In this document: positions 1 to 7,491 of the stretch, piece after piece
How the letters are laid out: every line of letters starts with the position of its first letter
How positions within the stretch are numbered: position 1 is the first letter of the stretch
Assembly: GCA_964407075.1 (NCBI GenBank)
Contig: CAYOUE010000063.1
Coordinates: 1-15,933 of the forward strand
Direction of reading: 5' to 3'
DNA: 15,933 nucleotides
From: JAHQVI01 sp964407075
GTDB taxonomy: Bacteria; Pseudomonadota; Alphaproteobacteria; Rhizobiales; Rhodomicrobiaceae
Notes under the pieces: model-generated
Databases searched by the model: none
Told to the model about the DNA's origin: nothing
The model's input: only the letters and a program-made list of their open reading frames with translations
Translations under genes and position numbers: made by a program

Positions 1-942
1 CCCGATGCAATGCAGCTCGCCGCGCGCCAAAGCGGGCTTGAGCAGGTTGGAAGCGTCCATTGAGCCTTCGGCCTTGCCTGCTCCGACAAGCGTGTGCATC
101 TCGTCGATGAACAGGATGATGCGGCCGTTCTCGGCGGAGATTTCCTGAAGCACGGCCTTGAGCCGCTCCTCGAACTCGCCACGGTATTTCGCGCCTGCGA
201 TCAGCGCGCCCATATCAAGGGCCAGCAGCCGCTTGTCTTTCAGGCTCTCCGGCACGTCGCCATTGACGATCCGCTGCGCCAGCCCCTCGGCGATCGCTGT
301 CTTGCCAACACCAGGCTCGCCGATCAGGACAGGATTGTTCTTTGTGCGCCGCGACAGGACCTGGATCGCGCGGCGGATCTCCTCGTCGCGGCCGATAACA
401 GGGTCGAGCTTGCCTTTCGAGGCTTCCTCGGTCAGGTCGCGCGCATATCGCTTGAGCGCGTCATACGACTGCTCCGCAGACGCGCTGTCAGCCGTCCTGC
501 CCTTGCGCAAGTCGTTGATCGCACCGTTCAGGGCGGCGGCCGTCACGCCTGCGTCGGCGAGAATCCTGCTCGTCGCCGCATCTTTCTCCATGGCCAGCGC
601 AAGCAGCAGCCTTTCCGCCGTGACATAGCTGTCCCCCGCCTTGTCGGCGAGCTTTTCGGCCTGGTCGAAGACTTTTGCCAGCGCCGGGGCCATGTAAAGC
701 TGCTGCGCGCCGCTTCCGGAAACCTTGGGAAGCTTGGCAAGGGCCTCTTCGGTTTTCGTGAGCGCCTCGTCCGGCCGTCCGCCTGCGCGGGCGACAAGGC
801 CTGCGGCAAGGCCCTCGGAGTCGTCGAGCAGGACCTTGAGCAGATGCTCCGGGGTCATGCGCTGATGGTTTTCGCGCACGGCCAACCCTTGCGCCGACTG
901 CAGAAAGCCGCGGGAGCGTTCGGTAAACTTTTCGAAATTCAT
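1..942 (-). CDS. clpB: ATP-dependent disaggregase ClpB (Hsp100), N-terminal part, runs off the window
   Basis: ClpB is a cytoplasmic hexameric AAA+ chaperone that threads aggregated proteins through its pore together with DnaK. The 314 visible codons are open to the window edge. They start MNFEKFTERS and contain the Clp N-terminal double repeat (about residues 1-145), then the first AAA+ domain. That domain shows VIGRDEEI (182-189), Walker A GEPGVGKT (208-215), pore-loop region AKYRGEFEERL (251-261) and Walker B ILFIDEMH (276-283). The family is about 860-870 aa long, so the middle domain and second AAA+ ring lie outside the window. The start is well supported: GGAGG at 949-953 lies 6 nt upstream. 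The gene is divergent from the MOSC gene and has an RpoH-like promoter at 1041-1068, as expected for a heat-shock gene. The identification is firm; only the C-terminal part is unseen. Confidence 0.97.
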   Translation of the reverse strand, partial: MNFEKFTERSRGFLQSAQGLAVRENHQRMTPEHLLKVLLDDSEGLAAGLVARAGGRPDEALTKTEEALAKLPKVSGSGAQQLYMAPALAKVFDQAEKLADKAGDSYVTAERLLLALAMEKDAATSRILADAGVTAAALNGAINDLRKGRTADSASAEQSYDALKRYARDLTEEASKGKLDPVIGRDEEIRRAIQVLSRRTKNNPVLIGEPGVGKTAIAEGLAQRIVNGDVPESLKDKRLLALDMGALIAGAKYRGEFEERLKAVLQEISAENGRIILFIDEMHTLVGAGKAEGSMDASNLLKPALARGELHCIG

Positions 943-1040
943 GGCAAACCTCCGTGGCGCGCATCATGCGCCTGTAAAGCACGCCGGATGCGCCCGAAAT
1001 CAAAGAAAACAAGACCCTGAACAGGCGTCTTTGAAATTTA

Positions 1041-1068
1041 ATATAGGATTGCGGCGTGATCGCAAAAG
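1041..1068 (-). promoter_or_regulatory. Candidate RpoH (heat-shock sigma) promoter of clpB
   Basis: On the minus strand, CTTT (1065-1068) and CCTATAT (1041-1047) are separated by 17 nt. The alphaproteobacterial RpoH consensus as I know it is CTTG-N17/18-CYTATNT, so the -10 element matches fully and the -35 element has one mismatch. Transcription would start near 1033, giving a leader of about 90 nt to clpB. The assignment is inferred from motif, spacing and the heat-shock nature of the gene; no start site is known. Confidence 0.5.
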
Positions 1069-1092
1069 AGGGAAGTATATCGAATCGCAATC

Positions 1093-1884
1093 TTGTCTAC
1101 GGGGTTAAATTTGTCTGAAACCGCAACGATTGCCGCGCTTTGCCGTTACCCGGTGAAGGGACTCAATCCGCAGACGCTGGACAGCGTCACCCTCACCGCC
1201 GGCGAAACGCTTCCCTTCGACCGCGCCTATGCGATCGAGAACGGCCCCGGGCGCTTCGACCCCGCCTGGCCGGCCTATTTGCCAAAGATCTGCTTTCTCA
1301 TGCTTATGCGCAATGAGCGGCTCGCCGAACTCGATACGGTCTTCGATGAGGCAGGTCATGCGCTGACGGTCTTGCATCGCAGGAGGGAGGCGGTGCGCGG
1401 CGCACTGCTCTGCGCAGAGGGGCGTGCGAAGATCGAGGCGTTCCTTGCGGAGTTCATGGCGCAGGATCTGAAGGGACCGCCGCGTATCGTGTCAGCGCCC
1501 GGACACAGCTTCTCCGACGTCGCCGCGAAATGTCTTCATCTTGTGAATCTGGCGTCGTTGAGGGAGCTGGAGGCGGTCATGCAGACGCCGCTCGACCCTC
1601 GCCGCTTCCGCGCTAATCTCTATTTCGACGGCGCCGGAGCCTGGGCCGAGAAAAGCTGGACCGGGAAAACAATATGCATCGGCGATGCGCGGCTGGAGGT
1701 TTTCGACGAAACCACGCGATGCGCCGCAACCGATGTCGATCCCATTAGCGCGAGGCGGTTTACCCGGATCCCCGAAACGCTTTTGAAGACGTATGGCCAC
1801 ATGGAGTTCGGCGTCTATGCCCGCGTGGTTGAAGGCGGTGCAATACAAACTGGCGATACGCTCACGATCGCAAAGGGGGAGTGA
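1093..1884 (+). CDS. MOSC domain-containing protein (YcbX-like, molybdenum-cofactor-binding family)
   Basis: The 263-residue protein has an N-terminal MOSC beta-barrel segment (CRYPVKGLNPQTLDSV, about 17-32) and a C-terminal MOSC domain (about 125-260). The MOSC domain carries RFRANLYFDG (171-180) and the conserved cysteine in TRCAATDVDP (Cys210). MOSC proteins bind or carry sulfur for the molybdenum cofactor; YcbX-type members reduce N-hydroxylated compounds with a partner reductase. No reductase domain is fused or adjacent here, so the substrate is unknown. The start is uncertain because no ATG lies near the expected N-terminus. TTG at 1093 gives the longest form, and TTG at 1111, preceded by GGGG (1101-1104), is equally plausible. 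The gene is divergent from clpB and convergent with the DUF4167 gene, with only 5 nt between stops. Its orientation interrupts an otherwise minus-strand block, so it may be an insertion relative to related genomes. Confidence 0.88.
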   Translation: MSTGLNLSETATIAALCRYPVKGLNPQTLDSVTLTAGETLPFDRAYAIENGPGRFDPAWPAYLPKICFLMLMRNERLAELDTVFDEAGHALTVLHRRREAVRGALLCAEGRAKIEAFLAEFMAQDLKGPPRIVSAPGHSFSDVAAKCLHLVNLASLRELEAVMQTPLDPRRFRANLYFDGAGAWAEKSWTGKTICIGDARLEVFDETTRCAATDVDPISARRFTRIPETLLKTYGHMEFGVYARVVEGGAIQTGDTLTIAKGE

Positions 1885-1889
1885 CGGCT

Positions 1890-2603
1890 TCAGGCCGCGG
1901 CTTCATCCGATGACTGTTTTTCGGAAGGAGCGGTTGCTTGCTGCGAGTCGTCCTGCCCGGTCCCATCCGTGTCGCTGGCATGGGCCGAACCGTTGCCGTT
2001 GGCTGAAGGATAACGGCGGCGGCGGCGGCGCGGCTGTTCGGACTGGTCCGTATCGGCCCCCTTTTGCCCCTTGCCGTCCGCCGCGGCTTCGGGCGCGACA
2101 TCGGTGCCGGATGGTTTTTCGGATTTGTCCGTCATGCGCGGAGGCTGCTCGGTCTTGGCCGAAGCCTCCTCGATGAAAGGCTGCGGCTCGTAACCTGGAG
2201 GGGCGTAACCATGCGGCTGCGGCTGCTGGTCACGCATGTTCGGGTTCGTCTCACGCTGGGGCCGATGCGAGCCGTTCGCGCCATGTCCCGCTTCCGCGCC
2301 GTTCGGCATCGCGTTCTGTGCGTTGAGAGCCTGGGCCGCCATGATGATCCGGTTGTAGTGCTCCGCGTGCTGAAGATAATTCTCAGCCATCACAGTGTCG
2401 CCGGCAGAGGAAGCGTCGCGTGAAAGCGTCATGTATTTTTCGGCGATCTGCGCTGCAGTCCCGCGGATCTTTACATCGGGACCATTGGATTCGTAGGTCC
2501 GTGAGAGCGGATTCTGCCCCTTGCGGTTTCCGTTGACGTTAGCGCCGCTGCCGCCGCCGCCGCTGCGGCCTCTGCCGCGCCTGTTTTGCTGTCCTTGCCT
2601 CAT
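1890..2603 (-). CDS. DUF4167 domain-containing protein, Arg/Gly-rich N-terminus
   Basis: This 237-residue protein has an Arg/Gly-rich start (QQNRRGRGRSGGGGSG), then the DUF4167 core at about residues 29-92. The core carries GQNPLSRTYESNGP, VKIRGTAAQIAEKY and AENYLQHAEHYNRI. The remainder is low-complexity and probably disordered, rich in Pro, Glu, Gln and Ser. It includes a run of six arginines near residue 190 and an acidic, alanine-rich end. The family is known to me as alphaproteobacterial and commonly next to prmC, as here; its function is not established. The RGG-like N-terminus and second basic cluster suggest nucleic-acid binding, but that is inference. The start ATG follows GGGAG closely. 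The 429-bp gap to prmC implies its own promoter rather than simple read-through. Its stop lies 5 nt from the convergent MOSC gene. Confidence 0.9.
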   Translation of the reverse strand: MRQGQQNRRGRGRSGGGGSGANVNGNRKGQNPLSRTYESNGPDVKIRGTAAQIAEKYMTLSRDASSAGDTVMAENYLQHAEHYNRIIMAAQALNAQNAMPNGAEAGHGANGSHRPQRETNPNMRDQQPQPHGYAPPGYEPQPFIEEASAKTEQPPRMTDKSEKPSGTDVAPEAAADGKGQKGADTDQSEQPRRRRRRYPSANGNGSAHASDTDGTGQDDSQQATAPSEKQSSDEAAA

Positions 2604-2797
2604 GGGCTCCCATCTATGGTCTTCATTGGATTGGATAAATTGCGTACGAGTCGCGAATTTACCGCGCAGTGAATCATCGATTATGAAATCTTGTTCAAAT
2701 TCTCAGCGGGCAACTCCGGACTTTCGCCCGTTTTTTCGCCAGCCCGGATCAAACCGAACAGAATGTGGCGCCGGAAAACCTGCCTGCCATGCAAGCC

Positions 2798-2814
2798 GGA
2801 TCGCAATGCGATCC
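2798..2814. repeat. 17-bp perfect palindrome (8 + 1 + 8)
   Basis: The arms GGATCGCA and TGCGATCC flank a single central base. This is a typical size for a dimeric repressor operator. It sits about 195 bp upstream of the DUF4167 start and lies inside the proposed transcript, so an RNA hairpin is also possible, although the one-base centre would force the loop to open. No regulator is known. Confidence 0.5.
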
Positions 2815-2833
2815 ATCGTCGCCTATTTCAAAG

Positions 2834-2870
2834 CGGTTCAGATCATTCTCTTTTTCGCAGAAATGAACCG
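2834..2870 (-). repeat. Inverted repeat, 7-bp arms with 23-nt loop
   Basis: CGGTTCA (2834-2840) pairs with TGAACCG (2864-2870). The arms are exact and the loop is long. It lies just downstream of the candidate -10 element on the minus strand, so it would be near the 5' end of a DUF4167 leader RNA. It could also arise by chance. Confidence 0.3.
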
Positions 2871-2883
2871 ATTGCAGCGAACG

Positions 2884-2910
2884 ACTATACTGAGGCCATG
2901 CACGTCACAA
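2884..2910 (-). promoter_or_regulatory. Weak candidate sigma70-type promoter for the DUF4167 gene
   Basis: On the minus strand TTGTGA (2905-2910) and TATAGT (2884-2889) are 15 nt apart; sliding the -35 by one base gives TTTGTG at 16 nt. The -10 is good, while the -35 and spacing are marginal. It is the best pair I see in the gap between prmC and the DUF4167 gene. Confidence 0.25.
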
Positions 2911-2980
2911 ATTGAATGTGAGTTAATGCCCGCCGACCTTCAACGTATCGTTGCTCTATCGAATCCGTAGTTTAAAGCTA

Positions 2981-3038
2981 GCCTGATCGGGCGGAATTTC
3001 CAACACTTTTTTTGGAAGCCTTTATCCCGCCATCAGGC
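2981..3038 (-). terminator. Composite stem-loop overlapping the prmC stop codon
   Basis: GCCTGAT (2981-2987) pairs with ATCAGGC (3032-3038). After a 2-nt bulge, GGCGG (2990-2994) pairs with CCGCC (3027-3031). Inside is a second exact stem, TTCCAA (2998-3003) with TTGGAA (3012-3017), and an 8-nt loop. The outer arm covers the prmC stop codon (3033-3035). On the minus strand no uridine run follows, so it is not a textbook intrinsic terminator; it may protect the 3' end of the mRNA or slow read-through. Confidence 0.4.
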
Positions 3039-3947
3039 CTGTCGCTTAATGGCCACCACGCGCCGAATACCGGCAAGATCGCTGTAAACCCTTATTCCGC
3101 CGATGTCTTTCCCCCATTCGGATTGCCTGAAAACATCAATGGCCGCGTCTGTCTGCCCAGCCCCCGATTCGAAAAGAATCCATGCGCCGTTCTTCATGCT
3201 GCAAGGGCATCGCAAGGCGATGCTGCGGAACGCCTCCAGACCGTCCGCTCCGCCGTCAAGGGCCCTGTGCGGGTCGTAGAGTCTGACGTCCGCAGAAAGG
3301 CTTTCGATAGTCTGAGTTTCGATATAGGGCGGATTTGTGACAACCAGATCGAAACATTCAGACAGGCTACCGCCCCAATCGTCCGCCGCGAACGAACACC
3401 TATCGGACACCCCCAGCCGCTCCGCATTGATGCGGGCGACCGCGAGACAGCGCGTGTCTATGTCGACGCCAATGCCCCATGCACTCGGCAACTCAGAGAG
3501 TAGCGCCAGCAGGATGCATCCGCTTCCGGTTCCGAGATCGGCAATCCGGATCGGAGCGTTAAGCAGCCCCTCCCTTTCCAGAATGTCGAGTGCGGCTTCT
3601 ACGAGAGTCTCCGTGTCGGGACGGGGGTCGAGCACATCCGGACCGATATGAAAGTCGAGGCCCCAGAATTCCCGCCTGCCCAGTATGCGCGACACCGGCT
3701 CGTGGGCGAGACGGCGGGCGGCCATGCTCTCAAGACTCCCGAGTTCACAAGGTCCGATCGGTTTGTACGGATCGCGGACGAACTCCTCCCGGCTCAGCCC
3801 GCACGCCGAGAGCACCAGCAGTCTGGCGTCGAGGCCAGGCGTATCGAGGCCGGCCGCCTTGAAGCGTCTGGACAGCGAAGCGACCGCATCTGCAGCGCTG
3901 CCATTCGGCGGAACTCCGCTTTGCACCGAAATCCTCATGTCAGGCAT
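3033..3947 (-). CDS. prmC: Release factor glutamine methyltransferase PrmC (HemK)
   Basis: PrmC transfers a methyl group from S-adenosylmethionine to the glutamine of the GGQ motif in release factors RF1 and RF2, raising termination efficiency. The 304-residue product has the helical N-terminal recognition domain (about 18-95), the linker PRPDTETLVEAAL (108-120), the SAM-binding motif IADLGTGSGC (135-144), the VDIDTRCLAVARIN segment and the catalytic NPPY (205-208) followed by DPHRALDGGADG. Its first ATG lies inside the end of prfA (8-nt overlap), preceded by GGAAGG 8 nt upstream. A second ATG at codon 4, just past the prfA stop, lacks such a site, so I prefer the first. The overlap implies translational coupling with its own substrate gene. 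The C-terminal tail is slightly longer than in E. coli. The identification is firm. Confidence 0.97.
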   Translation of the reverse strand: MPDMRISVQSGVPPNGSAADAVASLSRRFKAAGLDTPGLDARLLVLSACGLSREEFVRDPYKPIGPCELGSLESMAARRLAHEPVSRILGRREFWGLDFHIGPDVLDPRPDTETLVEAALDILEREGLLNAPIRIADLGTGSGCILLALLSELPSAWGIGVDIDTRCLAVARINAERLGVSDRCSFAADDWGGSLSECFDLVVTNPPYIETQTIESLSADVRLYDPHRALDGGADGLEAFRSIALRCPCSMKNGAWILFESGAGQTDAAIDVFRQSEWGKDIGGIRVYSDLAGIRRVVAIKRQA

Positions 3948-5028
3948 CAGCCAGGCCTTCCATTTCCGAAAGCTGCGTGGCCTGATGATCTGTAATCAGT
4001 GCATCTATGATCTCGTCCAGCGCCTCGCCGGCCAGAACCTCCTGCAGGTTGTAGAGCGTCAGGTTGATGCGGTGATCCGTGACGCGCCCCTGCGGAAAAT
4101 TGTACGTACGAATGCGCTGTGAGCGGTCACCGCTGCCGACCTGTCCTTTCCTGGCGGCCGCGCGTTCGTCCTCGGCCCGCGTCCGCTCGATGTCGTAAAG
4201 TCGCGCGCGCAGAACCTGCATGGCCCGGGCGCGATTCTGATGCTGCGACTTCTCGCTCGAAGTCACGACGATACCTGTCGGCAGATGCGTGATGCGGACG
4301 GCGCTGTCGGTCGTATTGACGTGCTGCCCGCCCGCGCCGGACGCACGCATCGTGTCGATGCGGATGTCTTCCTGGCGGATCTCAATGTCGATGTCCTCGG
4401 CCTCGGGAAGCACGGCCACCGTCGCAGCGGAGGTGTGTATCCGCCCGCTCGTCTCGGTTTCCGGGACGCGCTGCACGCGGTGGACGCCGGATTCGAATTT
4501 GAGGCGGGCAAAGACGCTTTTGCCGCTGAAATTCGCGATGACTTCCCTGTAGCCGCCCTTGCCGCTTTCATTCTCGGATATGATCTGCACTTTCCAGCCC
4601 TTGAGCGCTGCATAGCGCTGGTACATCCGGAAAAGATCGCCTGCAAACAGAGCCGCTTCCTCGCCCCCGGTTCCTGCGCGCACTTCGACGATGGCGCTTT
4701 TCTCGTCATCGGCGTCGCGGGGAAGCAGCGCGATGCGGATGTCCTGGGTCAGGCTCTCCACGCGCTCTTCAAGCGCAGGGATCTCCGCTTCGGCGAGTTC
4801 GGCCATTTCGCGATCGGACGCCTTGTCTCCGGCAATCTGGACCAGTCCCGCAAGCTCGTCCTGCGCCTCGCGAAGCCGCATAATCAGGGAAATCAGAGGA
4901 TCGAGTTCGGAGAATTCTTTCGAAAGCCGGACATAGGCGTCCTGAGCCGGGCCATCTGCGAGTTTCGCCTGGATGGTCTCCCAGCGCTCCACAAGTCTGT
5001 CGAGCTTGTCTTTCGGGATCTGCGTCAT
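3940..5028 (-). CDS. prfA: Peptide chain release factor 1 (RF1)
   Basis: RF1 reads UAA and UAG stop codons in the ribosomal A site and triggers peptide release. The 362-residue length is normal. The stop-codon reading tripeptide P-x-T appears as PET (189-191) within RVPETETSGRIHTS, which marks RF1 rather than RF2 (SPF). The catalytic GGQ is at 233-235 in GAGGQHVNTTDSAVRITH and is followed by SEKSQHQNRARAMQVLRARL. The N-terminal domain starts MTQIPKDKLDRLVERWETI, matching alphaproteobacterial RF1 starts, although no clear Shine-Dalgarno sequence precedes it. The downstream prmC overlaps its last codons. The gap to upstream ptsP is 100 bp and holds a short GC palindrome (5090-5102) with no uridine run, so co-transcription with ptsP is likely. 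The identification is firm. Confidence 0.98.
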   Translation of the reverse strand: MTQIPKDKLDRLVERWETIQAKLADGPAQDAYVRLSKEFSELDPLISLIMRLREAQDELAGLVQIAGDKASDREMAELAEAEIPALEERVESLTQDIRIALLPRDADDEKSAIVEVRAGTGGEEAALFAGDLFRMYQRYAALKGWKVQIISENESGKGGYREVIANFSGKSVFARLKFESGVHRVQRVPETETSGRIHTSAATVAVLPEAEDIDIEIRQEDIRIDTMRASGAGGQHVNTTDSAVRITHLPTGIVVTSSEKSQHQNRARAMQVLRARLYDIERTRAEDERAAARKGQVGSGDRSQRIRTYNFPQGRVTDHRINLTLYNLQEVLAGEALDEIIDALITDHQATQLSEMEGLADA

Positions 5029-5128
5029 GATTGTCAGATGTTTCTGAGCCGTATCGGATCGCCGGCTGCGGCGCGCCGCATGAAAGCAGGGAGGCCGCCT
5101 CCGGGGCGTTATTCTGCCGTGATTTTCG

Positions 5129-7405
5129 CTAAAGCGGTATGTCGTGCGCCCGCGCGAAATCGATCAGACGCTCGCGGATGTCTTCGCGCCCATGCTCCAT
5201 CAAGTCAAGCACATAACGCTGTATTTCTTCGGCATTGGTAGCCAGGATCATTGCCTTTACGGGACCTATGGACGCCGGCGCCATCGAGATCGAGCGGAAG
5301 CCCAGGCCGATCAGCGCGAGCGCTTCGAGCGGCCTCCCGGCCATCTCGCCGCATAATGTGACAGGGACATTGTGCTGTGCGGCCTTGTCGACGATCTGGC
5401 GAAGAACGCGCAGCGCCGCCGGGCAGAGCACATCGAAACGGCCGCTGACGCGGTTGTTGCTACGGTCAGATGCGAACAGGAACTGGAAGAGATCGTTGCT
5501 GCCGATCGATACGAAGTCGACGCGGCAGAGCAATTCGTCGAGTTGCCAGAGCATGGACGGCACTTCGATCATTGCGCCGAGCGACAGCTTGGACGGGCCT
5601 GGCCGCCCATGCCTGCGCAGATGCGCCATGTCCTTGTCCATCAGTTTCCGTGCACGGATGAACTCCTGAACTTCGGTAAGGAAAGGCAGCATGACGCGCA
5701 ATTCGCGACCTGCGGAAGCCGTAAGCAATGCGCGGAACTGTGTCCTGAAGAGACCTGGACGGTCGAGCGCGATGCGGATCGCACGCCAGCCCATCACCGG
5801 ATTTTCCTCAGGTGCAGTCTGCAGATAGGGCAGGATCTTGTCGCCGCCGACATCGAGCGTTCGGAATACGACAGACTTCGAGCCGGCGCCAGCCAGTACT
5901 TTGCGGTAAAGCTCCGTCTGCTGATCGATGCGCGGGAAGGTGGACGAGACCATGAACTGAAGCTCAGTCCGGTAAAGCCCGATGCCGTCAGCGCCGGACT
6001 CCTCCAGATGCGGAAGATCGACGAGCAGCCCTGCATTGATGTTCATTTGGATGCGCTTGCCGTCCAGCGTCACGGCCGGCGTTTCGCGCAGCTTGACATA
6101 CTGGGCCTGTCTGCGGGCGCGGAAGCGCGCCTTGTCGGAATAGGAGCGGACGACTTCGAGCGACGGCCGGATGTGGATCTGGCCGGACTCGGCGTCCAGG
6201 ACCGCAGGATCGCCGGGATCGACCTCTTCGAGAATGCTCGTCGCATGGCCGATGGCGGCTATGTTCAGCGCCTTGGCGACGATCGCGACATGGCTGGACG
6301 CGCCGCCGTCCGCAAGCACGAGGCCGCGAATATGGTTGCGGTCGTAATCCAATAGCTCCGCCGGTCCCATCGTGCGCGCGACCAGTATCGTGTCCCTCGG
6401 CAGCTCCAGTTCGCTGGCGGTGCCTGCGCGTCCGGTCAGGAGACGCAGGAGGCGGTTCGACAGGTCTTCGAGATCGTGAAGCCGGTCCCGCCAGAACGGG
6501 TCGCTCTGGCGCATGATGCGGGCCCGCTGCTGGGCCTGGACCTTCTCGACAGCGGCTTCCGCCGTCAGGCCGGCGACGATAGCCTCCTGGATCCGCCGCA
6601 CCCATCCGCGGTCGTGCGCAAACATGCGGTAGGCTTCGAGGATCTCGCGGTGCTCGCCGCCGCGGGGCAACTCCTTGTCGGACAGCATCGCATCGACGGT
6701 CTCGCGGAGCCTTTTGAGCGCATCGTCCAGGCGACCCTGCTCGATCTGCGCATCGTCCGCCAGGAACTTCGTGACCGTGACGCGCGGTTCGTGCAGCACG
6801 ATATGTCCGAGCGCGATGCCCTCCGACATGACGAGGCCCTTGACCACGACGCTCTGCCCGCGTCTTTCCTCGACGGCGTCGTCAACGCTGTCGAGCAGGC
6901 CGGCGAGCATTTCGCCCGTAACCATTGCGATGATGTTCAGAACCTCGACCTCGTCTTCCGAGTAGGTTCTTGGAACGGCGTTCTGGACGCTGAGGACGCC
7001 GATGGTCCGGCCTCCGCGGGTGATCGGCATCCCCAGAAACGAACTGTACATCTCCTCGCCCGTCTCGGGGCGGTAGGAAAAGGCCGGATGAGAACGGGCG
7101 TCAGGCAGATTGACATGCTGTCCTGACCGCGCGGCCAGGCCGATCAACCCCTCGCCCGGCTTGAGATGCGTATTGTGGACGGCCTCGCGGCGCAGGCCTT
7201 CGGTTGCGAAGAGCTTGAACGATCCGTCGCTCTGGCGGACGTAGATGGAGCATACTTCCGCGACCATGTTGACCGCGATGATGCGAACGATTTCATCGAG
7301 CCGCGCTTGAATATCTTCATGCTTGGGCGCGCCCGTACTGGGCCGCGCCATCACTTCGCGCAACTGTCTGAGCAGCGCACGGGGTGCGCTTGACGTCCAG
7401 GGCAT
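5129..7405 (-). CDS. ptsP: Phosphoenolpyruvate-protein phosphotransferase PtsP (enzyme I of the nitrogen PTS), with GAF domain
   Basis: EI-Ntr autophosphorylates from phosphoenolpyruvate and passes phosphate to NPr and then EIIA-Ntr, a regulatory relay for nitrogen, potassium and carbon control. From the chosen start (758 aa) it has a GAF sensor domain (about 30-172), a PEP-utiliser N domain (about 190-310), a swivelling domain with phosphohistidine His372 in GGASSHVAIVAKAL, and a C-terminal PEP-binding barrel with GIGLYRTE, DFVSIGSNDLFQF and catalytic Cys685 in TLCGEMAGRPLE. The open frame extends to an ATG at 7474, adding 23 residues, but that start has no ribosome site. The internal ATG at 7405 has GGAGGG at 7415-7420 with 9-nt spacing, and it aligns with family N-termini (MPWTSSAPRALLRQLREVM). 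It follows lysC by 86 bp, so read-through is likely. No NPr or EIIA gene is nearby. The usual GGxTSH motif reads GGASSH here, a conservative change. Confidence 0.96.
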   Translation of the reverse strand: MPWTSSAPRALLRQLREVMARPSTGAPKHEDIQARLDEIVRIIAVNMVAEVCSIYVRQSDGSFKLFATEGLRREAVHNTHLKPGEGLIGLAARSGQHVNLPDARSHPAFSYRPETGEEMYSSFLGMPITRGGRTIGVLSVQNAVPRTYSEDEVEVLNIIAMVTGEMLAGLLDSVDDAVEERRGQSVVVKGLVMSEGIALGHIVLHEPRVTVTKFLADDAQIEQGRLDDALKRLRETVDAMLSDKELPRGGEHREILEAYRMFAHDRGWVRRIQEAIVAGLTAEAAVEKVQAQQRARIMRQSDPFWRDRLHDLEDLSNRLLRLLTGRAGTASELELPRDTILVARTMGPAELLDYDRNHIRGLVLADGGASSHVAIVAKALNIAAIGHATSILEEVDPGDPAVLDAESGQIHIRPSLEVVRSYSDKARFRARRQAQYVKLRETPAVTLDGKRIQMNINAGLLVDLPHLEESGADGIGLYRTELQFMVSSTFPRIDQQTELYRKVLAGAGSKSVVFRTLDVGGDKILPYLQTAPEENPVMGWRAIRIALDRPGLFRTQFRALLTASAGRELRVMLPFLTEVQEFIRARKLMDKDMAHLRRHGRPGPSKLSLGAMIEVPSMLWQLDELLCRVDFVSIGSNDLFQFLFASDRSNNRVSGRFDVLCPAALRVLRQIVDKAAQHNVPVTLCGEMAGRPLEALALIGLGFRSISMAPASIGPVKAMILATNAEEIQRYVLDLMEHGREDIRERLIDFARAHDIPL

Positions 7406-7414
7406 CCGCCTGGT

Positions 7415-7420
7415 CCCTCC
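7415..7420 (-). promoter_or_regulatory. Ribosome binding site that decides the ptsP start
   Basis: GGAGGG on the minus strand lies 9 nt before the ATG at 7403-7405. The longer start at 7472-7474 has no purine-rich site upstream. Confidence 0.6.
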
Positions 7421-7491
7421 GGGGTCAGCCTCTACAGCGCCGGCTTCTGGGTACGGTATCCTATCGTGAGCCATTTGATGTCACGCCGCAA

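Larger units (their letters stand above)
2604..3032. other. 429-bp intergenic region with several inverted repeats upstream of the DUF4167 gene
   Basis: I find no convincing gene here. Short open frames lack family motifs and good ribosome sites. The region holds a 17-bp palindrome (2798-2814), a 7-bp inverted repeat (2834-2840 with 2864-2870), a weak minus-strand promoter (2884-2910) and a composite stem beside the prmC stop (2981-3038). GANTC sites, the CcrM methylation target in alphaproteobacteria, occur at 2671-2675 and 2961-2965. If the promoter is real, the DUF4167 mRNA would carry a structured leader of about 270 nt. Confidence 0.5.

Noticed and set aside
94..1020. 308-codon plus-strand open frame
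   Set aside because: It lies antisense to clpB, whose reading frame is unambiguous (Clp N domain, Walker A and B).
2521..2970. Small plus-strand frames in and near the prmC-DUF4167 gap (149 and 74 codons)
   Set aside because: No family resemblance, no good ribosome site, and partial overlap with the DUF4167 gene.
5090..5102. Intrinsic terminator between ptsP and prfA
   Set aside because: GGAGGC-C-GCCTCC is a perfect small palindrome, but no uridine run follows and the loop is too tight; read-through is more likely.
4240..5241. 333-codon plus-strand open frame
   Set aside because: It is antisense to prfA and the ptsP end; high G+C content produces long shadow frames and no motif is present.
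5372..6355. 327-codon plus-strand open frame
   Set aside because: It is antisense to the catalytic half of ptsP and has no recognisable domain.
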